Shown piece after piece: positions 1 through 11,100 of a DNA stretch of 64,000 nt. The notes under the pieces were generated by a model that searched no databases, was not told the DNA's origin, and worked only from the letters and a program-made list of their open reading frames with translations. A program made the translations under genes and the position numbers. The first letter of the stretch is position 1, and each line of letters begins with the position of its first letter. Source of the DNA: Lottia gigantea (Eukaryota; Mollusca; Gastropoda; Lottiidae); contig NW_008707965.1 of the NCBI RefSeq assembly GCF_000327385.1, forward strand, positions 562,787 to 626,786, in the 5' to 3' direction.

Positions 1-1170
1 TTTAAAATAGGGATGCTTGACATTAGTTTCTATGTCTATGTTTATGTGTTGTGGATATTCAAAAATTGTAATTGTGTTATTTGCCAGTTTCATCTATACA
101 TATTTTGATTTTATGAGATAGATGTCCAATGGGAGTATGCTATTTCTTTGTTTATGTGTTATATATTTGAATATAATAATTGTACAACCAAGACAATTCT
201 GTTCATGAAAACCTTGTGTAGTAGTGTACTCTTCCAAAGAGAAGTACCATCAGGTGTTTCAAAAAGAGTAAGCATGATCTGCTTAGAAAGTTTGGTATGG
301 ATTATATCTTTTGGAGTTATTTAATGTATGTGTTATTGTTACTGACTCAGTCTCAAATTGTAGAAGTTATGGGTTATGTGTTGGTATAAGGTTTTATAAG
401 AGATACTCTCTCATAGAAGCACTGGCCTAGGTTCTCCAGTAGAGATTATGAGTTTCAGCATTTGGATACATGAATTTGATGAGAAGTTACCTACCTCTGA
501 ATAGATAGTTGGTGCAACTTATACTTATTTGATATTTAAAGATTGATAAAATGGAAGTGTATCATTTCTTCCTTTATTTGTTGTACATTGTCAAAAAAGA
601 TCAATGCTCAGAGGTCTGGTCAAGGACCAAGTGGTAGATCTGATTCTATGTTGTAATAGACCAAAATATTTATGTTGCTTTTTTTTCTGTATTTTCCTCT
701 TGTATGTATAAAGAAAGAGTTAAGCATTTCTATTAAGCTCAAGTATATTCCCAGTTCAAGAAATTGTAAGAAAACAGACCAGAAAATAAGGCTAGGATAC
801 AGTTTTCATCTGTGTTTCCATTTCCCTAATCAGGATGTAGTTAAATCATTCATTCTAGTGTTTACAGGTTGTCCACATTAAAAGTCCCATCCCTCACGAA
901 AAGAAGTTTTATGTTAGTAATAATATATTGCTGGTGATCATTTCTTTAATTAGATCCAACTATTCAACCCAAGTATCTTGACAATTATAGTGAAAAAAGA
1001 GATTCTCAACTTTCCAAAGTTTGTAGTCAGTTGGCCATGGACAATAAGCAGACAATGTAATAATTGAATGCATAGTATTGACAGGGTGGTTACACTGGTA
1101 AGCAGGAAGTCACAGCCTGTCATGAAGTTGGCTGATAAACAAATTGCTACTTCACAATATTTCATAGTTA

Positions 1171-2123
1171 GGCGACACCAATTTATAAACTTGGATTACG
1201 GGCCCGCCGACCTGCTTTTTTGACGAATCCCAATAAAAATAAAAATGAAAAAATCTTTTTTTTTTTTTATTCTTACTGTGTCCGCCGATGTAAAAATTTC
1301 AACACGAAATCCTAAAGGGACGTAACTCGGTTGATAAGTTGTACTCGCTTAGCGGTGTTAATGAGACAAAAGGCTAGTTCCACGATGTTTTTGATAACGG
1401 TACTACAAAGCAAGTACGACTATGCAAATGAGGTGCCTGCAAATTTCTAAAATAAATCTTGAACCGAAGCTATTTTCATTCGAAAGATAAATTGGTTTGT
1501 AATATGTTGATTGTTGGCTAGATAGTTTTATAATTTGTTGTATTATGAGATTAGTTCTGGAAATCTGGAAAAGCCTTTTAAAAAATAAAATAAACCAACA
1601 ACACATGATTTGTGATTTGGTTCGTTCCAGTCTGCAAATTTTGTAAAAATTCTCTCGTCGGCCATTATTCAATTGTTGTGATGAAAATACATCTATGTGA
1701 AAATGTGAGAAAATGAGCGTTGAACTCGATGTTTATATCAACGTCTCCATATGTACCGAGGGCCGTGTCACAAAACGAACTATAGTGCGTGCCTCTGATG
1801 ACGAAAATGTTGGTAATTTGCTGACGCGCTTCGGATGGCAGGACACAGAAGAAGTAACCGTCTCCAGCGTTAAAGCTGGTATCGAAATAGACCATGAAAC
1901 TACCGATGTAGAGATAGTTACACCCGTAGCAGTTTTAAGACAATTTAATTTTAAATCCATAAGGTTTAATCTGGTGTCAAAGAATGATAAACAATGTGCT
2001 ATTTCGTCAAAGCCTTCTTCTTGAAATGCAGATTTTTTTTTTTTTTTTTTTTTTTATCCCCCCCTGCTCCCTGCTTTTTTCAAAAGTTTTGCCCGTAATT
2101 CAACTAATTAAATTGGTGTGGCC
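1171..2123. mobile_element. DNA transposon with about 33-bp inverted ends and a TTA target duplication (PIF/Harbinger-like, non-autonomous)
   Basis: The left end ggcgacaccaattta...attacgggc is the inverted complement of the right end gcccgtaatt...taaattggtgtggcc. The flanks carry TTA at 1168-1170 and 2124-2126. A 3-bp TTA duplication fits PIF/Harbinger, although a TTAA user with one base lost on the left cannot be excluded. The 953-bp inside has T tracts at about 1257 and 2033, GC higher than its surroundings, and one notable ORF. No transposase is visible. Confidence 0.75.
1713..2024 (+). CDS. Unrecognised 103-codon ORF inside the DNA transposon
   Basis: The ORF starts MSVELDVYINVSICTEGRVT and ends at a TGA just before the 22-base T tract. 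It is acidic to neutral with alternating hydrophobic residues, like a small beta-rich domain, with no signal peptide or membrane segment. Its codon composition and GC are more coding-like than the flanks. Minus-strand frames at 1733-1960 and 1665-1895 are also open, so base composition may explain part of the openness. It could be a captured host exon or an accessory transposon ORF. Function unknown. Confidence 0.4.
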   Translation: MSVELDVYINVSICTEGRVTKRTIVRASDDENVGNLLTRFGWQDTEEVTVSSVKAGIEIDHETTDVEIVTPVAVLRQFNFKSIRFNLVSKNDKQCAISSKPSS

Positions 2124-2880
2124 TTAACAATGTAATACTGTTAAACACTGGGCCAATATCAAGTGTTATTTTGATCATTGGGGTAGGATTAGTTAACCTA
2201 TGGTAGGAAGTTAAATTAAAATTGGGATTATAAATTTTAATAAAAGTTGTGAGATTTGAGAATGGAAAGTGAGATGTATGTTACTTTGTGATATTACAAT
2301 TATTAATATTGTTATATAGTTGTTTAGTTGTTAATCATGATATCATAACAAGGATTTTGATTGTGAATTGACTAGTTTAATAACACATGTAATTTTGATC
2401 ATTTTGGATGTCACCTTTAAGTTGAAGCCTGCATTTAGTTCCTATGGTGAGGGTGATATCAGATATGGGAATAAATTTTCTTTAAAAAGCACAACCAAGG
2501 TCTATATATATATTTTGATATTGTGTCAGCAAATACTTCCAAGCATAAAAGAAAGGAAAAGTATTTTTTAAGAGTTATTGTTTATGATAATTAATAATAG
2601 ATTAAACCAGTAGAATTATCAGAATTATTGAATTGGTTTTCAGGAATCAATATTCTTGACATTCAGGTAAAACAGTTGAGTGTTCAGCCACGTAGAACCG
2701 TATTATATAACTCTGAGACTTGACATATTCTTTTATGTTTCAAGGTTATTTAAAAACACATCTTACTGTTGTTTCTTGAAGCCCAAAAAAGGCATGGAAT
2801 TGCATTTATTTTATTTTATTTATTGTCAATTTGATATATTTCCGTGAAAAGATTATTAGCTGCAACCAATGTTTGGACAA

Positions 2881-2937
2881 CATTTTGTTTGGATTTTGGG
2901 TTTCGTTTTGCGGAACGGATTGTTAGTACTTGGATTC
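2881..2937 (+). repeat. Dispersed short repeat (gttttgcgg..gg.t.gttagtacttgg), copy 1
   Basis: Shares ggattttgggtttcgttttg and ttagtacttgg with stretches at 25610 and 27125. Nature unknown. Confidence 0.5.
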
Positions 2938-3574
2938 TTTATTAGGTTAGAATGAGCTTCTTTTGAAATGCATATTTTTCTGATGTGATCAAGAAACAAC
3001 ATTCTCTGAAAGTTTTCATATAGAAAAGTACATCTGACTTCTTAAAAGGAAAAAGAAATTGTTCTGTCTCTAAATATTAAGTGTTAAAATATTTTATTGT
3101 GGTTAATTTGAATAAAAGGTATTAAATGGAAATAAATTCAGAGTTAAATATTTTATTGTTGTGGATTTGAATAAAAGATCATTCTGTGTTTAATTCTATT
3201 GGAAAATGGTGGAGAAATTGGCAATTTGTATAATAAGGTCAGTTGTTATCAGTGACCTTTCTATTTGTATGTTGTTATACAGGTTGTCTTATTATTGTTG
3301 TCATTTAAAGAGGGATGTCTGTATAATTTATTATGTGCATGTAGAATTTTTTTTTAACAATCCTTTAATGTATACAGAAAGAAATAGATGTATTTATCGA
3401 AAGACTTCATGTAAGGAAATGTTTCTGTTAATTTCTTTCCATTTTAGTCGGTTATTAAAGAACAATTTGTTCCTGTATATAGATCTGCATTAGTGAGATT
3501 GAAATGAAAATTATTGTAAGCAAACAGTAATCAAACTCAATATTTTCAGTCAATATGAATTGGTATATATGAAA

Positions 3575-3860
3575 TGTTTAGAAAGTGGGAAACCCTCCTT
3601 TAAGCATTAATTGAATGAATCATGCATTGGACTAAATACAAGTCTCAGAGATAATATTTTTATATATTTGCTGTAAACTTGTCTACAAGAGAAAACATTA
3701 TTCATAACACGTGCCAGGATTTTAAGCTTACTTCATTTGTTTAAAGCTTAAAGTTTGAAGTGTTAAAAAAACCTGGGAACCCACCTTTAAACATTGAGTG
3801 AATCTTGTTTGCAGTATTGGACTAATTCCATATCTTAAAGATAGAAGTGACTTGCTTTGT
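3575..3860. repeat. Diverged direct duplication, offset about 187-190 bp
   Basis: The block gggaaaccctcctttaagca...attggactaa at about 3588 resembles gggaacccacctttaaacat...attggactaa at about 3775, each followed by a similar agata stretch. Confidence 0.65.
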
Positions 3861-4014
3861 GGTTGTAAATAACCCTTGTGATTCATTCAAACAGTATGTA
3901 CAATAACTTTGTTACGTTTTCAAATTTCAAAAATTCTTATTAGCTGTGAATTTAGGTTTAAAAATTGTGGCACATGTTTTTGATGATTCAACTAGTTGGT
4001 TTGTGACTAAAACT

Positions 4015-4080
4015 GAAGCATCGTGGCATCATTGGTAACCATAGCATAGTGTTTGACCAGTGATAGAGGTTTGATTGAAT
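4015..4080 (+). repeat. Possible tRNA-derived SINE remnant
   Basis: Has an A-box-like tggcatcattgg and, about 40 bp on, a B-box-like gaggtttgattga at tRNA-like spacing. Too degenerate to assign to a family. Confidence 0.35.
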
Positions 4081-5071
4081 TGTAATGGAAGTTTTAGGCA
4101 TATTTCAATTCTTACAGATCAGTTTAAAATTATCAATGTGATTTTAGTTCCAGTAGCCAACTTAATGTACTTTTAACGAGTTCTCAGAACAGGAAGTTAG
4201 AATACAAATGAATGTGCTTTGTAAAGATTTATTGAACTCTATTTTTGATTCAAAGGAAATTTTTTTGAAGCGAATGATTTAATTATTTGAAAAAATTGTA
4301 ATTGATTTCTTTGATATTATGAAATTGTCTGCAGGTTTTGAAGTTGGTGTTTATAAATTTGCCTTGATTTAGAATTTATAAAACACTCTATTGCTTGTTA
4401 GCAGGAAAATATTTTCTTAGTTGATTTTGTAAAGTAGTTTGCTTAATACCAAAAAGATTTCAGCTTTTAAGGATTTACTTAGAAGTGGTTGCATATCATT
4501 TTGAAGTAGTTTACAGATGTTTTCTATCTTTTCTTCTAGCTGTTATAGATTTGTTGAAAAATCAGTTGCCTATGTTTTTTTTAGAATTTGCTCACAAGCT
4601 AGCTAGTTTGCTTTCTTGTCACAGTCTGTGTGCTTTGCACTTTAGCTTATACTTTTAAACTATTCATTAAATGATTCCTGATTTATTTCAATGTTTCAGT
4701 TTGGACTAATAAACAAGTGTTACAAACTATGTAGATTTGACTAAAATGGATATGACGATCTTGCTAAAGTCAGGGATATCTTTTAGATATTTGTGAAAGT
4801 GTGGATCATTCAATATACGAAATAGAATTGAAGCTACTTGAAATAAAGTTGGCATTGTGTGTTTCGAATACCAAAAGTGTGTTAAAAACCATCTTTCATT
4901 GGAGTAATATATATATTTCTAAATTTCCAATCTGGATTATGTGTTAATTGGAGTATATGTAACTGGATGTTCCTTCCTACCAAAGATTATGTGATATCGG
5001 ATTAACCAGTATTTTCATGGCTTGGAGCATTGTAGCATGTAGTAAGAGTTGGGAAACAAAATACCAGCATA

Positions 5072-5178
5072 ATGAAGAAATGGCGATCCATGGATTTATT
5101 TGGATCAGTGGAAAATTTATTCCATCATGGTCCTTCTTCGCCATCAGATTCACATAAACCTAGAGGATTTAGACAAAG
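5072..5178 (+). CDS. ARHGEF11/12: RhoGEF exon 1 (start codon, N-terminus)
   Basis: Encodes residues 1-35 and ends in phase 2 at a gtaata donor. The peptide starts MKKWRSMDLFGSVENLFHHG and is Ser/Pro-rich afterwards. TAG at 5033 closes the frame upstream, so ATG 5072 is the first usable start in this exon. The exon may extend upstream as 5' UTR; its 5' edge or transcription start cannot be placed. The N-terminus is not conserved enough to prove the start, but the join to exon 2 creates the family's RLSSLS motif. Confidence 0.75.
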
Positions 5179-8100
5179 GTAATAATATCAGCTTGAAATC
5201 TTCACTCATGTCGTTATGGCTTGTTATAAAGTTTATGTGGAACTAGAAATGTGGGGGATACTTATTCAATCCACTTCATTAAACCACACGCACTATACAA
5301 GTTCAAAAGTCAACTTAATCTTTACCATTTTATTTTTAGTCAAGTGATGCTAAACGCATGTTTTTCCCTAAAATCTTCTTTATGAAAATTAAAATATAAA
5401 AAGTGTAAATAGATAACGTATCATAATAATAAAACATAACCTAAATAACGTATCATAATAATAAAACATAACCTAAATAACGTATCATAATAATAGAACA
5501 TAACCTAAATAACATATCATAATAATAAAACATAACCTAAATAACGTATCATAATAATAAAACATAACCTAAATAACGTATCATAATAATAAAACATAAC
5601 CTAAATAACATATCATAATAATAGAACATAACCTAAATAACGTATCATAATAATAGAACATAACCTAAATAACGTAACATAATAATAGAACATAACCTAA
5701 ATAATGTATCATAATAATAAAACATAACCTAAATAACGTATCATAATAATAAAACATAACCTAAATAATGTATCATAATAATAAAACATAACCTAAATAA
5801 CGTATCATAATAATAGAACATAACCTAAATAACGTAACATAATAATAGAACATAACCTAAATAATGTATCATAATAATAAAACATAACCTAAATAACGTA
5901 TCATAATAATAAAACATAACCTAAATAACGTATCATAATAATAGAACATAACCTAAATAACGTATCATAATAATAGAACATAACCTAAATAACGTATCAT
6001 GATAATAAAACATAACCTAAATAACGTATCATAATAATAGAACATAACCTAAATAACGTATCATAATAATAGAACATAACCTAAATAACGTATCATAACA
6101 TAACCTAAATAACGTATCATAATAATAGAACATAACCTAAATAACGTATCATAATAATAGAACATAACCTAAATAACGTATCATAATAATAGAACATAAC
6201 CTAAATAACGTATCATAATAATAGAACATAACCTAAATAACGTATCATGATAATAGAACATAACCTAAATAACGTATCATAATAATAGAACATAACCTAA
6301 ATAACGTATCATAATATAACCTAAATAACGTATCATAATAATAGAACATAACCTAAATAACGTATCATAATAATAGAACATAACCTAAATAATGTATCAT
6401 AATAATAGAACATAACCTAAATAACGTATCATAATAATAGAACATAACCTAAATAACGTATCATGATAATAGAACATAACCTAAATAACGTATCATAATA
6501 ATAGAACATAACCTAAATAACGTATCATAATAATAGAACATAACCTAAATAACGTATCATAATAATAAAACATAACCTAAATAACGTATCATAATAATAG
6601 AACATAACCTAAATAACGTATCATAATAATAGAACATAACCTAAATAATGTATCATGATAATAGAACATAACCTAAATAACGTATCATAATAATAGAACA
6701 TAACCTAAATAACGTATCATGATAATAGAACATAACCTAAATAATGTATCATAATAATAGAACATAACCTAAATAACGTATCATAATAATAGAACATAAC
6801 CTAAATAACGTATCATAATAATAGAACATAACCTAAATAACGTATCATAATAATAGAACATAAACTGTAAATGGATTCATCATTATATATACTTACACAT
6901 TCTCCTAATTTCTAAGAGATAAACAGCAATTTTATATGCTTGTTTTACACAAAAAATATTTCAAAACTACATGTTGACATAAATATATAAAAATTCAAGA
7001 GGTAGGCCATTGTGAAACACGAGAATTGAATGAAGCTTGAAGCTTGAAAATACACGTATAAACCTGCCGATTTTTTTTATCTGCAATGCATTAATTCAGC
7101 AGCTGTCTGTAAATTGAATAATCTTATGATAATACAAGACTGAAACATAGTTTTAATCTGTTACCATGGAAACATGTATTGTACCAATAGAAATTGTGCA
7201 TTGTAAAATCAATTGAGGATGACAGAAGGCTTCAGTGTTTATCTAACAGATTTTAAACTGAAACATGTCAATTCTCATTTTCTATTCTAGTCCAATTATG
7301 GTTTTGAAATAAATTGGACGTGAAATCTAAGGATTTAATTCTGAAAGCAACAAGTGCTAGTTCTTTAATTGGCATCTCATGAAAAAACATGAGAAATATT
7401 CTTTAAAGTGATACTACTTCTTGGAATTAACATAAAATTTAAGAATTTTAAACTTGGCGAATAATAGTCACTAGATATACCTGGTGTCATAAATAACATA
7501 ACAGGATCCTTATATTACCCGATAAATCCAAATACTTAGTAATTATCTATAAATATGCAATTAACTAATGAAAAATGCTTAATATCAAGATTAAGCTTTT
7601 TTCAATAGTTGCTTAGTTTTATGAATTTTCCAATTTTACAGATTTTACAGGGATTCTGTTGTAACTTTATGACACCAGGTAAACTGATGCAAATATACTC
7701 ATATTGACCATTTCGAGAACTTGAATTTTATGTTCATTCTAAGACATAGTATCACTTTAAATATATGCTCTGTAACTATTAAATTTTACAAAATAAACAC
7801 ACTTGATAACCAAGATATAGCAAGTAGCTCTGTGATAGGTTGTTTTTAAAATGTAACTGAGATGACAAACCCCAGCCAGCTCAGATTGGCATCAGGTGTT
7901 CTGGAAGGATTAACATGAGAACTGTTGTCTGGTTGATATAGAAAAGAATGCTCCTTGTCTATGAACTTGTCAAAATCGAAAAGGTTTCGGCTCTAGGTAA
8001 ACGAAGATGACATTGAAGGTATATTCAACTTATTCCAAGTATTACTAGGTGCATTAAAATACTCTTTAATTACCTTACCACCCTTACCTTGAAAAGAACT

Positions 8101-11100
8101 TTTTACAGATAAATCTTCAGCAAATCAGCATGACTTCTGGCCATGATTACTATTTTGAACTGCCCGGATGTTCAGTGTCAACTTCTTGACTAGATTGCAA
8201 TTCTGACAAGTTTATAGACTAGATTACAATTCTGACAGGTTTATAGTTAGATTGCAATTTTGACAAGTTCATCGACTAGATTGCAATTCTGACAAGTTCA
8301 TCGACTAGATTGCAATTCTGACAAGTTTATAGACTAGATTGCAATTCTGACATTTTTATAGACTAGATTGCAATTCTGACAGGTTTATAGTTAGATTGCA
8401 ATTCTGACAAGTTCATCGACTAGATTGCAATTCTGACAAGTTCATCGACTAGATTGCAATTCTGACAAGTTTATAGACTAGATTGCAATTCTGACAGGTT
8501 TATAGACTAGATTGCAATTCTGACAAGTTCATCAACTAGATTGCAATTCTGACAAGTTCATCGACTAAATTGCAATTCTGACAAGTTCATATACTAGATT
8601 GCAATTCTGACAAGTTTATAGACTAGATTGCAATTCTGACAAGTTTATAGACTAGATTGCAATTCTGACAGGTTTATAGTTAGATTGCAATTCTGACAAG
8701 TTCATCGACTAGATTGCAATTCTGACGAGTTCATCGACTAGATTGCAATTCTGACAAGTTTATGGACTAGATTGCAATTCTGACAAGTTTATAGACTAGA
8801 TTGCAATTCTGATAGGTTTATAGTTAGATTGCAATTCTGACAAGTTCATCGACTAGATTGCAATTCTGACAAGTTCATCAACTAGATTGCAATTCTGACA
8901 AGTTTATAGACTAGATTGCAATTCTGACAGGTTTATAGACTAGTTTGCAATTCTGACAAGTTTATAGACTAGATTGCAATACTGACAAGTTCATAGACTA
9001 GATTGCAATTCTGACAAGGTCAGAGACTAGATTGCAATTCTGACAAGTTCATAGACTAGATTGCAATTCTGACAGGTTCATAGACTAGAAAAAGGTCAAT
9101 GTCCAGTTTGTTAGTTTAGGAAGGCGAATTGTAGTGATTGTTCTCAACTTACTAAGTTTAGAGATGTTGAAGTCATGTTTTACTCCAACCAGAGTAAAAA
9201 AAATGATTGTGATAAAAGTCCTGGAAGAATTATCTTTACACCAGACAGCATTAAATATGTATGACTGCTCTACATTTTAAACAAAATGGCTGAACATCAA
9301 TCTTATAAAGTAGACATCATGCTGTTTACAGAAACAAACTGATTTGAAAAGGTGGATTCAAATTACAACTTGTATCTCTCTCCCACCTCCCCTGATCTTT
9401 CAAATTTGCTATGTCATATAAAGGTCACCCTAAGGTCAAAGTGGGCTGGCTGCTTTCCTCAGTCAGCTATGTCCAGTTATAGTCTGTTCCCCTATTGTGG
9501 CCCCTACTCTGTGTAATGCTCACTAATAGCAGATAAAAGAGATTACTGAGGGATTATAGAAACCAGATTTAGGCCACTGATTAAAGATCAGAGTGATATC
9601 AGGTGATTTGATTTGACCTGAGAGAGTTTTGTTTACTTTCGCTTTCTTTTATCTCTTGACCTTGCCAATTGTAAGATCAGTATTCAGTAGCAGGTCATAA
9701 GAGGCCATTTTAATCTGAAAATTGTATGGTTAAACAACATTAATTGTATGTTTGAACCAAATGTTTCAGGTAGAGTTAGCAAAATATTTTGCAGAGAAGC
9801 ACTTTACTTTCTTCATTGGAACATATTTTCATCTTTACTGGAGTTTAATAAGATACTGAACACTGGGCCAGTTCCGGTATCAATTCCATTCCATGAAATG
9901 TTGGACGAAAAAATGCCCTGTTGTTCTCTCATGTGCTACATTTATGAAAGCTTCTTTAGTCATCCCTTTCTCTCAAAGAAAGTTCAGCACAGGGGGTCAC
10001 AAATTAGGTTTTGTTTCTTCATTGTCAGACATTGTATTCGAATTCAAACATCTCAAAATTCCCATATATCTATGTAAATAAAACTAGAGTTCTAAGCAGT
10101 GTCCAAAAGTTATTAGCATCTAATGGGTGATTGAATTAGACCAAGGAGCCGGGCAGACTACAGTGAAAGAGATTTATGGATTTCCTTATCATATTTTAGC
10201 ATTCTCCACCTGCTAGACTCTATTTAAACATGAGAGTTATGGAGGTACTATAAAGATAAAACACGCCTACCTGCACACCTACTCTGATCAACTGATTGAT
10301 TATCAAATTTTTCTAATGCTGAAGGACAGTTTGCTCAGTATGTTCTATGCTTTCTGTTCCAAACTTCATATCAAGAAAATTGAAAAACAATATTATTCGA
10401 GTTTAAGGCACTCTAGGTATCTCCTGTGAATAGGCCTATCATTTAGAATGCAATCCTTATCTTAGGCGGATTCAAGTTTTATTGTAAAATTATGGTTGAC
10501 ACAATCAATTATTGTAGATTTTAGTGTTGCATGTTATCAGCTGTTTAGACTCTTCTAGACTTCTAACCTGAAAAGTAAATACTCAAATTAGTTCACTGAA
10601 AATAATTTATACCAGTAAATACAGACTGTCAGTTGTTTCATGAAAGCAGGGGCAACAAAATTTTCCATGGAGCCACAAGCCATTCTTTCATTATATAAAA
10701 TAAAACGCCATTGATTCTGATGTGCTTGAACTTGAACCCTTTGTTTCTATCTCCTCACGTGTTGTTCATCAGCAGAAAAGTTCTATTAAACTTTTTATAT
10801 CTGTCTCAAAGGGAATTATGGGGTTAACCTACCTTCGTGGACTAGCAGAAACCAGTTTAGTAATATTCTCTAAAATAAAATTAGCCCATTTCCATGGTAA
10901 CATTAAGATTGCTGGACAAGTGTAGGTATCAGTGGAATCAGATATAATTTGGAAGACCCTGCTCTAATTCTAATTCATGCAGGTGCCCTTAAGGTGGTAT
11001 TAGTTGGTCTTAAACATGTTAAAAACAACCCAATATAAAGCTGGTTACTAATTTAGTATGATAACACAACATAAAATGCTGATTAGCTATTATTTTATGC

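Larger units (their letters stand above)
1..5071. other. Upstream or 5' intronic DNA without a recognised host gene
   Basis: AT-rich sequence with no coding exon I can recognise other than the ORF inside the DNA transposon at 1171-2123. No convincing TATA box, CpG-rich promoter or 5' UTR exon could be placed, so this may be an intron of a gene starting further left or true intergenic DNA. Confidence 0.6.

Noticed and set aside
1733-1960. Minus-strand frame overlapping the transposon ORF
   Set aside because: Probably the complement shadow of the plus-strand ORF, which has the more protein-like composition; neither is proven.
8188-9090. CRISPR-like direct repeats
   Set aside because: Units are head-to-tail with no unique spacers, and the genome is eukaryotic; it is a minisatellite.
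9748-10081. Two overlapping plus-strand frames of 109 and 62 codons
   Set aside because: No homology, domain or splice-phase fit with the gene; two frames being open together points to chance.
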